Positions 40,693 through 48,345 of a stretch of DNA of 64,000 nucleotides are shown here, one piece after another; position 1 is the stretch's first letter, and each line of letters starts with the position of its first letter. The position numbers and the translations under genes were made by a program. A model generated the notes under the pieces. It did not search any database. It was given only the letters and a program-made list of their open reading frames with translations, and had not been told where the DNA came from. Location: NCBI RefSeq assembly GCF_020510705.1, contig NZ_CP075184.1, positions 1,116,001 through 1,180,000 of the forward strand, read 5' to 3'. The stretch comes from Acidovorax radicis (GTDB taxonomy: Bacteria; Pseudomonadota; Gammaproteobacteria; Burkholderiales; Burkholderiaceae_C).

Positions 40693-42036
40693 ATGACTAT
40701 TAAAACCATAGCTGCTCGCGCTTTATTGGTAAGCGCTACAGCCATTTTTGCTTCAAATTCTGCCTGGGCGCTGCTGCCCATTCAGCACTGGACAGAGGCC
40801 AACGGCGCCAAGGTGTACCTGGTCGAAAGCCCGGTGGTCCCGATGGTGGACGTGCAGATCGACTTTGACGCCGGCAGCCGCCGCGACCCGGCGGGGCAGT
40901 CGGGCCTGGCCAACGCCGTGGCCGCCATGGCCTCCAAGGGCGTGACTGCGGCGGGCGCCGAGCCCGCGCTGGACGAAAACGCCCTGGGCGAAGCCTGGGC
41001 CGACCTGGGTGCCAGCTTTGACGCTGGTGCAGACAACGATGCGCTGCACTACACGCTGCGTTCGCTCACCGATGCGCCGCTGCTCGACCGTGCCGCACGC
41101 CTGGCGGCGCGGCAGATCGCCGAGCCCAGCTGGAGCAACGACATCTGGCAGCGCGACCGCGCCCGCTGGGTGGCCAGCATCAAAGAGTCCAACACCCGTC
41201 CCGCCACCGTGGCTGGCCACGCCTTCGAGTCCGCCGTGTATGGCAGCCATCCCTATGGCGCACGCACCACCGAAGAAACACTCGCGCGCATCGGCGTGAC
41301 CGACATGCAGGCGTTTCACCGCCAGAGCATTGCCACCTGCAGGGCCAAGTTCAGCATCGTGGGCGCCGTGACGCGTGCCCAGGCCCAAACGCTGGTGGCC
41401 ACCCTGCTGTCGCGCCTGCCCGCCACGGCCAACTGCGCACCCTTGCCCGCTGTGGGCGAGGTGGCTGCCTTGACGGCGCCGTCCGAGCAGAACATCCCGT
41501 TTGTGTCGGCCCAGGCCCATGTGCTGATCGGGCAGCCCGGTTTTACGCGGCGCGACCCTGACTTTTTGGCGTTGCTGGTGGGCAACCACATTCTGGGCGG
41601 CGGCGGGTTCGTTTCGCGGCTGACCAACGAAGTGCGTGAAAAACGGGGCCTCAGCTACAGCGTGTACAGCTACTTTGCGCCCGGCCTGCATGCAGGGGCC
41701 TTCACCGTGGGGCTGCAGACGCGCCCCGACCAGGCCGCCCAGGCCGTCGAAGTCTCGCGCGAAGTGGTTGCCCGGTTTGTGGCCGACGGCCCGACCGAGG
41801 CCGAGCTGCGTGCCGCCAAGGACAACCTCATCGGCGGTTTTGCGCTGCGCATCGACAGCAACAAGAAGCTGCTGGGCAATGTGGCCAACATCGCCTGGAA
41901 CGATCTGCCGCTGGACTACCTGGACCATTGGACCGACAGGGTCGAGGCCTTGACCGTGGCCCAGGTGCGCACCGCCATGGCGCGCAAGCTGCAGCCCGAG
42001 CGCATGGTGACCGTGGTGGTGGGCGCAAAACCCTGA
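40693..42036 (+). CDS. M16 family peptidase, non-catalytic subunit
   Basis: A 447-residue exported M16-fold protein. Where the HxxEH motif should be, it reads SGLANAVAAMASKG, so it lacks the zinc site and must act as the substrate-binding partner of the preceding active subunit. The R/Y pair for substrate binding is in the C-terminal half (VREKRGLSYSVYSYFAPG). Its signal peptide (MTIKTIAARALLVSATAIFA) is encoded almost wholly by a copy of the dispersed repeat. There is no clear ribosome binding site, so coupling with the upstream gene is probable. Confidence 0.92.
   Translation: MTIKTIAARALLVSATAIFASNSAWALLPIQHWTEANGAKVYLVESPVVPMVDVQIDFDAGSRRDPAGQSGLANAVAAMASKGVTAAGAEPALDENALGEAWADLGASFDAGADNDALHYTLRSLTDAPLLDRAARLAARQIAEPSWSNDIWQRDRARWVASIKESNTRPATVAGHAFESAVYGSHPYGARTTEETLARIGVTDMQAFHRQSIATCRAKFSIVGAVTRAQAQTLVATLLSRLPATANCAPLPAVGEVAALTAPSEQNIPFVSAQAHVLIGQPGFTRRDPDFLALLVGNHILGGGGFVSRLTNEVREKRGLSYSVYSYFAPGLHAGAFTVGLQTRPDQAAQAVEVSREVVARFVADGPTEAELRAAKDNLIGGFALRIDSNKKLLGNVANIAWNDLPLDYLDHWTDRVEALTVAQVRTAMARKLQPERMVTVVVGAKP
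40696..40761 (+). repeat. palindromic repeat copy 8, coding for an M16 signal peptide
   Basis: A well-preserved copy: ACTATTAAAACCATAGCTGC, CGCGCTTTATTGGTAAGCG, CTACAGCC, ATTTTTGCTTCAAATTC. It starts on the second codon of the M16 gene and is read as TIKTIAARALLVSATAIFAS, the whole n- and h-region of the signal peptide. It uses the same frame as the Sco1 copy. Confidence 0.9.
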
Positions 42037-42053
42037 GAACGTGTTCACGTTCT
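42036..42053. other. short palindrome right after the M16 stop codon
   Basis: AGAACGTG (42036-42043) and CACGTTCT (42046-42053) are perfectly complementary around TT. The last base of the TGA stop is part of the left arm. No T-run follows. It may be an operator for rsmD or an mRNA end structure. Confidence 0.45.
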
Positions 42054-42118
42054 GAGCGCAACGCTTTGCTGCGTTACCCTCCACGGCAACGTAACCTCTC
42101 GATTAGAAAGCCCACCCC

Positions 42119-42823
42119 ATGAGCCGCTCCACCCTGCGCCCTGAATCCTTGCCGGGCGGCCGTCTGGCCCGCGCGGCCCAAGCCGCGCCGCCCGAGGCCC
42201 CGGCGGCCAAAGGGGCTAAAGGCGCCAAGGCCGGTGCCAAAAAAGGCGCCGCCACCACCGCCCCTAAGGGCACGGGTGAAATCCGCATCATCGGCGGGCA
42301 GTGGAAGCGCACCCGCCTGCCCGTGGCCCAGCGCCCCGGCCTGCGCCCCACCCCCGACCGCGTGCGCGAAACCCTGTTCAACTGGCTGGGCCAGGACCTG
42401 ACCGGCTGGCGCTGCCTGGATGCCTTTGCCGGCACCGGCGCGCTGGGGCTGGAGGCCGCCTCACGCGGTGCCGCCGCCGTGCAACTGGTCGAAAGCGATG
42501 CGGCGTTGGTGGAGCAATTGCACACCCTGCAGCAGCGCCTGAAGGCCACCGCCGTGCGTGTGCAGCGCGGTGATGGCGTTGCGGCCCTGAAGCAGGCGGC
42601 GCCCGCCAGTCTGGATCTGGTGCTGCTGGACCCGCCGTTTGACGGCGCGCTCTACGAGCCCGCGCTGCAAGCCGCTGCCCGCGCCGTGGCGCCCGCCGGT
42701 TTCATTTATCTCGAAGCCCCTGCCGCCTTTGACGAAGCCCAGCTGGCTCCCTTGGGGTTGGTGCTGTTTCGCCACCTCAAAGCGGGCGCCGTGCACGCGC
42801 ACCTGCTGCAAATGGCCGCCTGA
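42119..42823 (+). CDS. rsmD: 16S rRNA (guanine(966)-N(2))-methyltransferase RsmD
   Basis: A 234-residue methyltransferase modifying G966 of 16S rRNA. The core starts near residue 53 (GEIRIIGGQWKRTRLPV), followed by RPTPDRVRETLFNWLGQ, DAFAGTGALGLEAASRGA (SAM motif I) and the catalytic LLDPPFDGALY. About 50 extra N-terminal residues rich in Ala, Lys and Pro precede the core and are absent from E. coli RsmD. It is followed at 315 bp by coaD, a very common pairing. Confidence 0.93.
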   Translation: MSRSTLRPESLPGGRLARAAQAAPPEAPAAKGAKGAKAGAKKGAATTAPKGTGEIRIIGGQWKRTRLPVAQRPGLRPTPDRVRETLFNWLGQDLTGWRCLDAFAGTGALGLEAASRGAAAVQLVESDAALVEQLHTLQQRLKATAVRVQRGDGVAALKQAAPASLDLVLLDPPFDGALYEPALQAAARAVAPAGFIYLEAPAAFDEAQLAPLGLVLFRHLKAGAVHAHLLQMAA

Positions 42824-42846
42824 ACCGGGGGCTCTTGGTAGCAGGA

Positions 42847-42908
42847 AATTTTGAGCCAAATAGGCTTGTAGCGCTTATTCCGTAAGCGCTGGCAGCTATT
42901 GTTTTTGA
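42847..42908 (-). repeat. palindromic repeat copy 9, reverse orientation
   Basis: On the minus strand: ATTCAAAAACAATAGCTGCC, AGCGCTTACGGAATAAGCG, CTACAAGCC, TATTTGGCTCAAAAT. The arms AGCGCTT and AAGCGCT are intact, giving a good hairpin. It lies about 25 bp after rsmD, in the gap before coaD, and may terminate rsmD. Confidence 0.88.
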
Positions 42909-43046
42909 ATGGTTCTGCGCAACGGGCCAGAGGCTCTGCAGTTGCCGAAGCGGCGCTGGGTTGCTGGGTTGGGCGGCTGCTGCTGCCGCAAGCCCCTGGG
43001 TGCGTGCATGCGTTGGGGGTCTGCTCAACCAGGGGGCCGCCCATGT

Positions 43047-43060
43047 TGCAGTGCACTGCA
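43047..43060. other. 14-bp palindrome in the coaD upstream region
   Basis: TGCAGTG (43047-43053) and CACTGCA (43054-43060) are perfectly complementary; TAAT follows. The gap 42909-43138 has no gene. The half-site GCAGTG/CACTGC also forms the core of the 26-bp palindrome at 1182-1207, so a shared DNA-binding protein is conceivable. Confidence 0.4.
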
Positions 43061-43138
43061 TAATCCGCCCACGCGGCCCCAAAGACTCTGAGCGAGCTGG
43101 GGCCAACGACCATTTCGCCATTGAGGAGACAAACAACC

Positions 43139-43642
43139 ATGGCCCAGAACGTGCTCGCCGTGTACCCCGGAACCTTTGACCCCATCACCCTGGGCCATGA
43201 AGACGTGGTGCGCAGGGCCACCCAGTTGTTTGAACGTGTGATCGTGGCCGTGGCGGCGGGTCATCACAAAAAGACCCTGTTCAATCTCGAAGAGCGCATC
43301 GAGATGGTGCGCGACGCCGTCAAGATGTACCCGCAGGTGCAGGTCGAAAGTTTCTCGGGCCTGCTGCGCGACTTTGTGGTGTCGCGTGGTGGCAAGGCCA
43401 TGGTGCGCGGCCTGCGCGCCGTGACCGACTTTGACTACGAGTTCCAGCTGGCCGGCATGAACCGCAGCCTGATGCCGCAGGTCGAGACGGTGTTTCTTAC
43501 CCCCAGCGACAAATACCAGTTCATCAGCAGCACCTTTGTGCGCGAAATTGCCATGCTGGGTGGCGAGGTGCACAAGTTTGTCTCACCGGCAGTGCAAGAG
43601 CGCCTTGCCGTCAAGGTGCGCAGCATGCAATCTGCCGCCTGA
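43139..43642 (+). CDS. coaD: phosphopantetheine adenylyltransferase
   Basis: A 167-residue enzyme of coenzyme A synthesis, transferring AMP to 4'-phosphopantetheine. The nucleotidyltransferase motif TFDPITLGH is at residues 11-19, followed by the RGLRAVTDFDYEFQLAGMNR substrate loop and the ISSTFVREIA motif. GAGGAG lies about 10 nt upstream of the ATG. Length fits the family (about 160 aa). Confidence 0.96.
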   Translation: MAQNVLAVYPGTFDPITLGHEDVVRRATQLFERVIVAVAAGHHKKTLFNLEERIEMVRDAVKMYPQVQVESFSGLLRDFVVSRGGKAMVRGLRAVTDFDYEFQLAGMNRSLMPQVETVFLTPSDKYQFISSTFVREIAMLGGEVHKFVSPAVQERLAVKVRSMQSAA

Positions 43643-43693
43643 TGGGGCGTGGGTGAGGCATTGGCGAGGCATTGTTGAGGCGAAGAAACCCCT

Positions 43694-44638
43694 TCACGCC
43701 AGCGCCTGCAACCGCTGGGCCATGTCAGATGCCTCGCTACGCAGCGCCTGCAGCATGGGCGCTACCTCGGGCAGCGGCGCCCGGTACAGCGGCAGCAGCG
43801 CGGTGACGCTGAATGGAATCGAAAACGCCAGGCGCCGCACCACCAGCCGGTCGCTGGCCGCCGCCAGCGCCGTCAGCGGGTTGACGATCGCCAGCCCCAG
43901 GCCCTGCTGCACCATGGCGCACACGGCTGCCGCGCTGTGGGTCTCCACCCGCAGCGTGCGCGCCACCCCTGCCTGAGCAAAATGGGCGTCGATCAGGCGG
44001 CGGTAGGGGTCTTCCGCCGAAAGGCTCACAAAAAACGCGTTGGCAAAATCGCCCAGCTGCAGCACGGGCTGCCAGCTCAGCGGATGGCCTGCAGGCAACA
44101 CGGCGACTTCGTCGAGCGTGAGCAGCACCTCGGCACGGGTGCCGGGGGGCGCACTGGTTTGTTCGCACAGGCCCAGGTCAAAACGCTGGGCGCTCATCCA
44201 TTCTTCGAGCAGCGGCGGCTCTTGCGGCGTGACCGACAGGCGCGCCTGTGGGTGGGCCTGCATGAGCCGGGCCGTGGCGCCCGGCAGCAACGCGTGGGCC
44301 AGGGCAGGCAGACACAAGACCGACAACTGCACAGGGTCTGACCGCCCCAGCGCCACCGCGCGGTCCACCACGCGTTCAAGCCCTTGCCAGGAGCGCTGCA
44401 CTTCATCCCACAGCGCCAGTGCCCGTGCATTGGGGCGCAACCGGCCCTGCACGCGTTCAAACAGCGCATAGCCCAGCAGCGATTCGAGCCGCGCCAGCTC
44501 GCGGCTCACGGTGGGCTGCGAGCTGTGCAGCAGATCGGCCGCGCCGGTAGCGCTGCCCGCCGTCATCACGGCACGAAACACCTCGATGTGCCGGTGGGTG
44601 ATGCGGGCGGGCAGGGGGGGGGCGGGGGGCGGGTTCAT
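43694..44638 (-). CDS. lysR: LysR, transcriptional activator of lysA
   Basis: A 314-residue LysR-type regulator that closely resembles E. coli LysR: ITHRHIEVFRAVMTAGSATG, SSQPTVSRELARLESLLGYA, PQEPPLLEEWMSAQRFDLGL and VETHSAAAVCAMVQQGLGLA. It is divergent from lysA, the same arrangement as in E. coli, so it most likely activates lysA when lysine is short. An alternative ATG lies four codons upstream (44650). The N-terminus starts with a Pro-rich stretch. Confidence 0.92.
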   Translation of the reverse strand: MNPPPAPPLPARITHRHIEVFRAVMTAGSATGAADLLHSSQPTVSRELARLESLLGYALFERVQGRLRPNARALALWDEVQRSWQGLERVVDRAVALGRSDPVQLSVLCLPALAHALLPGATARLMQAHPQARLSVTPQEPPLLEEWMSAQRFDLGLCEQTSAPPGTRAEVLLTLDEVAVLPAGHPLSWQPVLQLGDFANAFFVSLSAEDPYRRLIDAHFAQAGVARTLRVETHSAAAVCAMVQQGLGLAIVNPLTALAAASDRLVVRRLAFSIPFSVTALLPLYRAPLPEVAPMLQALRSEASDMAQRLQALA

Positions 44639-44658
44639 GCCGTCAAGCATATCCAGAT

Positions 44659-44705
44659 TGAATGCCTGCCACTTGGCAAAGCATTGGACTGAATGCCAAA
44701 CAGGC
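44659..44705. promoter_or_regulatory. probable LysR operator between lysR and lysA
   Basis: The 8-mer TGAATGCC occurs twice (44659-44666 and 44690-44697), 31 bp apart, about three helical turns. TTGGCA (44673-44678) and TGCCAA (44694-44699) form a dyad, with GCCTG and CAGGC further out. This is the type of multi-site layout expected for a LysR activator at a divergent promoter. Confidence 0.5.
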
Positions 44706-44750
44706 AGCATCATTCGCGCCTTGACGTATTCACGCCCGGAGCCATTTCGC

Positions 44751-45995
44751 ATGTCCAACCCTTTTACGCCCGCCCAGCTGTGGTCGCTGGCCGACCAGTT
44801 CGGCACCCCTTTGTGGGTGTATGACGCGGCCACCATCCGCCAGCGCATCGCGCAGGTGTCCAATTTCGAGACCATCCGCTTTGCGCAGAAGGCCTGCTCC
44901 AACATCCACATCCTCAAACTCATGCGCGAGCAGGGCGTGAAGGTGGACGCCGTCTCGCGCGGCGAGATCCTGCGTGCGCTGGCGGCGGGCTACCAGGCCG
45001 GTGGCGAGCCGTCCGAGATCGTCTTCACCGCCGACCTGTTTGACGCCGCCACGCTGGACTGCGTGGTGGAGCATGGCGTGCCCGTCAACGCTGGCTCGAT
45101 CGACATGCTGCACCAGCTGGGCGCGCGCTCGCCCGGCCATAGCGTCTGGCTGCGCATCAACCCCGGCTTTGGCCATGGCCACAGCAACAAGACCAACACC
45201 GGCGGCGAGCACAGCAAGCACGGCATCTGGCACACCGACCTGCCTGCGGCGCTGGCTGCGATCAAGCAGCACGGCCTGAAGCTGGTGGGCCTGCACATGC
45301 ACATCGGCTCGGGCGTTGATTACAGCCACTTGCAGGAAGTGTGTGGCGCCATGGTCAACCTGGTGCGCATGGCCCATGCGGCGGGGCATGACCTGCACGC
45401 CATCTCGGCGGGCGGCGGCTTGTCCATTCCGTACCGCAGTGGCGACCCGGTGGTCGATACGCAGCACTATCACGGCCTGTGGGACGCCGCGCGCCAGCAG
45501 GCCGAGGCCATCGTAGGCCACCAACTCGGTCTGGAGATCGAGCCGGGCCGCTACCTGGTGGCCGAATCGGGCGTGCTGCTGGGCCAGGTGCGCGCCACCA
45601 AGAACGCGGGCAACAACCACTTCGTGCTGGTTGATACGGGCTTCAATGAACTCATGCGCCCGTCGATGTACGGCAGCTACCACGCCATGAGCGTGCTGCG
45701 CCGCGATGGCTCCACGGCGGCAGAGCAGCCCACGGTGGTGGCGGGCCCGCTGTGCGAGTCGGGCGACGTGTTCACGCAGGGTGACGGCGGTGTGGTGCTG
45801 CCGCGTGAGCTGCCTGCAGCCCAGGTGGGTGATCTGCTGGTGATTCACGACACCGGGGCTTATGGCGCTTCGATGTCCTCCAACTACAACACGCGTCCCC
45901 TGATTGCCGAGGTGCTGGTCGACGGTGGCCAGGCCCGCCTGATCCGCCGCCGCCAGACGGTGGACGAGCTGCTGGCGCTGGAGCAAGGCCTGTAA
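44751..45995 (+). CDS. lysA: diaminopimelate decarboxylase
   Basis: A 414-residue PLP enzyme making lysine from meso-diaminopimelate. The PLP lysine is in IRFAQKACSNIHIL, followed by a typical VDAVSRGEILRAL, GLHMHIGSG, SAGGGLSIPY and the active-site Cys in AGPLCESGDVF. The domain order (barrel then C-terminal beta domain with DTGAYGASMSSNYN) is standard. It matches the E. coli-like LysA clade, consistent with the LysR partner. Confidence 0.95.
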   Translation: MSNPFTPAQLWSLADQFGTPLWVYDAATIRQRIAQVSNFETIRFAQKACSNIHILKLMREQGVKVDAVSRGEILRALAAGYQAGGEPSEIVFTADLFDAATLDCVVEHGVPVNAGSIDMLHQLGARSPGHSVWLRINPGFGHGHSNKTNTGGEHSKHGIWHTDLPAALAAIKQHGLKLVGLHMHIGSGVDYSHLQEVCGAMVNLVRMAHAAGHDLHAISAGGGLSIPYRSGDPVVDTQHYHGLWDAARQQAEAIVGHQLGLEIEPGRYLVAESGVLLGQVRATKNAGNNHFVLVDTGFNELMRPSMYGSYHAMSVLRRDGSTAAEQPTVVAGPLCESGDVFTQGDGGVVLPRELPAAQVGDLLVIHDTGAYGASMSSNYNTRPLIAEVLVDGGQARLIRRRQTVDELLALEQGL

Positions 45996-46168
45996 CGCAG
46001 TCGCTGCATGCGGGCCAGGTGGGCCATGTGGGCCATGTGGGGCGTGTGTGCTGGCAGCGCAGGTAGGCAGGGGCCTACGGGCATGCGCTGCGATGCCGGA
46101 CAAGGCATCTCCGGGGCCGGAAATAAAGTGGAAACACCTGACCTTCCAACCCTTTCAAGGAGATCCCC

Positions 46169-46243
46169 ATGCCCATCATTGCCTGGCTGCTCGGCGTACC
46201 ACTGTCTGTTGTTCTGTTGTTGATGCTGTTCGGAGTGTTTTGA
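46169..46243 (+). CDS. 24-residue membrane peptide with its own RBS and terminator
   Basis: The small frame encodes MPIIAWLLGVPLSVVLLLML then FGVF, a single hydrophobic helix. AAGGAG (46157-46162) lies 6 nt upstream of the ATG, the ideal spacing. A strong terminator starts 28 bp after the stop. It stands alone between lysA and gpsA. Tiny single-helix proteins starting MPIxxWLLGVPLS seem familiar from other Proteobacteria, but I cannot name a function. Stress-induced membrane peptide is one possibility. Confidence 0.7.
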   Translation: MPIIAWLLGVPLSVVLLLMLFGVF

Positions 46244-46270
46244 ACGCTCCGCTGCCAAAGCCAAGAACCC

Positions 46271-46304
46271 AAAAGGCCCTTCCGGCGTGCCGGAAGGGCC
46301 TTTT
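46271..46304. terminator. strong bidirectional terminator
   Basis: AAAAGGCCCTTCCGGC pairs perfectly with GCCGGAAGGGCCTTTT around a 2-nt centre. It ends the small-peptide transcript on the plus strand and the gpsA transcript on the minus strand. Confidence 0.92.
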
Positions 46305-46369
46305 ACTTGTGTGTCCTGGCTATTTATTGGATGGCCGAGGGCGGACGGCACCGCCCCGCATGCCTGCGT

Positions 46370-47383
46370 TCAAATCAGTTCGGAGGCCGGCCCGCGACCC
46401 ATGAGGGTGACGACGGCATCGGCAGGGGTGAGCTGCCCATCGAGCAGCGCCACCACGGCACGGGTGATGGGCATATCCACACCCACCATGTCGGCCCGTT
46501 GTGCCACCGTGCGGGCGCTGTAAACGCCTTCTGCCACGTGGCCCAACGATTCCACGGCCTGTTGCAGGCTTTTGCCTTGCGCCAGCAGCATGCCCACGCG
46601 CCGGTTGCGCGACAGGTCGCCCGTGGCCGTCAGCACCAGATCACCCAGGCCCGACAGACCCATGAAGGTGTCGGCCCGAGCGCCCAGGGCCACGCCCAGC
46701 CGAGTCATCTCGGCCAGGCCCCGCGTGATGAGCGCCGCCCGGGCGTTGAGCCCCAGCGCCAGGCCGTCGCACAGGCCCGTGGCAATGGCCAGCACGTTCT
46801 TGACGGCGCCGCCCACCTCGACGCCCACGATGTCTTCATTGGCATACACCCGCACGCTGGGGCTGTGAAATGCGTTGACCAGTGCGTCGCGCACGCTGGC
46901 ATGCGCGCTGGCCGCCACCAGTGCGGTGGGCTGGCCCAGTGCCACTTCCTGTGCAAAGCTGGGGCCACTGAATGCGCCTGCTATGAGTTCAGGAGCTATC
47001 AGCGCTTGTACTTCATGCGCTAGCAGCCCAACAGCCTGTGGCTGGTCGCTCGGCGGGGCCTCAAACCCCTTGCACAGCCACGCGATGGCCGTGGTGTGGC
47101 CACGCAGTGCCTGCAGCATGCCGCGCAGCGCCGCCATGGGCGTGGCCACGATGACCAGGTCGGCACCAGGCAACAGCGGTGCAAAGTCGCCATCGGCCAC
47201 GGTGAGTGAAGAAGGGAAGGGGATGCCGGGCAGATAGCGTGTGTTCTGCCCCTGCCTGCGCATGTCCTGCGCCTGGGCGCCGTCGCGGGCCCACAGGGTC
47301 ACGGCGTGCCCGGCCGGGTTCTGCGCCGCGCTCATTGCAACGGCAGAACCCCATGCGCCTGCGCCTAGTACTATGATTTTCAT
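46370..47383 (-). CDS. gpsA: NAD(P)-dependent glycerol-3-phosphate dehydrogenase
   Basis: A 337-residue cytosolic enzyme making sn-glycerol 3-phosphate for phospholipids. The Rossmann motif GAGAWGSA is at residues 7-14, then [22 protein letters not shown], and the catalytic Lys in [16 protein letters not shown]. It has two contacts with the dispersed repeat: the start codon lies inside one copy, and residues about 117-135 ([19 protein letters not shown]) are encoded by another. Length matches E. coli GpsA (339 aa). It lies 77 bp downstream of secB on the same strand, a common pairing. Confidence 0.95.
   Translation of the reverse strand: MKIIVLGAGAWGSAVAMSAAQNPAGHAVTLWARDGAQAQDMRRQGQNTRYLPGIPFPSSLTVADGDFAPLLPGADLVIVATPMAALRGMLQALRGHTTAIAWLCKGFEAPPSDQPQAVGLLAHEVQALIAPELIAGAFSGPSFAQEVALGQPTALVAASAHASVRDALVNAFHSPSVRVYANEDIVGVEVGGAVKNVLAIATGLCDGLALGLNARAALITRGLAEMTRLGVALGARADTFMGLSGLGDLVLTATGDLSRNRRVGMLLAQGKSLQQAVESLGHVAEGVYSARTVAQRADMVGVDMPITRAVVALLDGQLTPADAVVTLMGRGPASELI
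46980..47040 (+). repeat. palindromic repeat copy 10, inside the gpsA coding region
   Basis: Blocks CTATGAGTTCAGGAGCTATC, AGCGCTTGTACTTCATGCGC, TAGCAGCCCAACAGCC follow family order. The coding strand of gpsA runs through it in frame with no stop. It lies in the segment between KGFEAP and SGPSFA, which is variable in GpsA proteins. Confidence 0.7.
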
Positions 47384-47425
47384 AGCTGGTAGCGCTTATA
47401 TATCAAGCGCTAGAGGCCGAAAAGA
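47369..47425 (+). repeat. palindromic repeat copy 11, overlapping the gpsA start
   Basis: ACTATGATTTTCATAGCTGG, TAGCGCTTATATATCAAGCG, CTAGAGGCCGAAAAGAT. The gpsA start codon is the CAT at 47381-47383 read on the minus strand. The hairpin therefore sits right over the translation start region of gpsA, in the gap after secB. Confidence 0.88.
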
Positions 47426-47460
47426 TAACAAATCTCTACACCGACCCGAAGCGCTCAGAA

Positions 47461-47919
47461 TTACTGCGTGGTGATGGGCGAGGGTTCGCCAGCGGCCTGT
47501 GCCTGCTGTTGTTCGTACATGCCCTGGAAGTTGATCTCGGCCAGGTGCACAGGTGGGAACCCGGCGCGGTTGACGATGTCGGCCACGTTGCCACGCAGGT
47601 AGGGGTACACGATCTGCGGGCAGGCGATGCCCATGATCGGGCCCATCTGGTCTTGGGGGATGTTGCGGATCTCGAAGATGCCAGCTTGTTTGGCTTCGAC
47701 CAGGAACACGGTCTTGTCCTTGATCTTGGTCTGCACCGTGGCGGTCACGGACACTTCGTAGATGCCTTCAGCCACGAGGCTCGATTCCACACCCAACTGG
47801 ATGTCCACGCTGGGCTGCTCTTGTTCGAGCAGGATGCCGGGCGAGTTGGGTTGTTCGAGCGACATGTCCTTGAGGTAGACGCGCTGGATCTGGAACACGG
47901 GGTTTTCTTGATCGGCCAT
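47461..47919 (-). CDS. secB: protein-export chaperone SecB
   Basis: A 152-residue tetrameric chaperone that keeps preproteins unfolded for SecA. Marks are [20 protein letters not shown], the [17 protein letters not shown] core, [20 protein letters not shown] and [18 protein letters not shown]. It is followed by gpsA, with the repeat in the gap. Confidence 0.96.
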   Translation of the reverse strand: MADQENPVFQIQRVYLKDMSLEQPNSPGILLEQEQPSVDIQLGVESSLVAEGIYEVSVTATVQTKIKDKTVFLVEAKQAGIFEIRNIPQDQMGPIMGIACPQIVYPYLRGNVADIVNRAGFPPVHLAEINFQGMYEQQQAQAAGEPSPITTQ

Positions 47920-47952
47920 GGTGAAGTCTCTGAGCTTTTACAAAATGTCTAG

Positions 47953-47991
47953 CAAAACAAAACCCGCCGGGGAGCAGCTCCCGCAGCGGGC
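47953..47991 (-). terminator. intrinsic terminator after grxC
   Basis: On the minus strand CCCGCTGCGGGAGC, T, GCTCCCCGGCGGG forms a long stem, followed by TTTTGTTTT. It lies 35 bp past the grxC stop and separates grxC from secB. Confidence 0.78.
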
Positions 47992-48025
47992 ACATGGGGC
48001 TGCATTATGCAGCGCCCAATCAGGG

Positions 48026-48286
48026 TCAGGCGGCGCCCAGCAGGGGCATGAGCTCGCCGCGGCCATCCAGCGCCACCAGGTCATCGTGCCCGCCCACATG
48101 CGTGTCGCCGATGTAGATCTGCGGCACCGTGCGGCGGCCGGTGATCTCCATCATGTGGCTGCGCGCGGCGGGGTCGGTGTCAATGCGGATCTCTTCGATC
48201 TGCTCGACCCCTTTGGACTTGAGGAGCTGCTTGGCCCGTGTGCAATAGGGGCAGACGGCAGTGGTGTACATCTTCACGGCTTGCAT
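48026..48286 (-). CDS. grxC: glutaredoxin 3
   Basis: An 86-residue cytosolic dithiol glutaredoxin. The CPYC active site is at residues 12-15 (TTAVCPYCTRAKQLL), followed by the TVPQIYIGDTHVGGHDDL glutathione-binding loop. It reduces disulfides and mixed glutathione disulfides. It follows a rhodanese gene 59 bp upstream on the same strand, in the common order rhodanese-grxC-secB. Confidence 0.95.
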   Translation of the reverse strand: MQAVKMYTTAVCPYCTRAKQLLKSKGVEQIEEIRIDTDPAARSHMMEITGRRTVPQIYIGDTHVGGHDDLVALDGRGELMPLLGAA

Positions 48287-48345
48287 GGCGGTCCTTTGTT
48301 GGGAAGACGGTAAAAAAAAGGCTGTGTGGGGCAGATGGGGCCGGT

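Noticed and set aside
46012..46048. Imperfect tandem GGGCCATGT units after lysA
   Set aside because: Only two or three imperfect units in a G/T-rich stretch; not distinct from composition bias.
46320..46334. GCTATTTATTGGATGG, possibly a fragment of the dispersed repeat
   Set aside because: It resembles the start of copy 4 but lacks both hairpin arms; too short to call.
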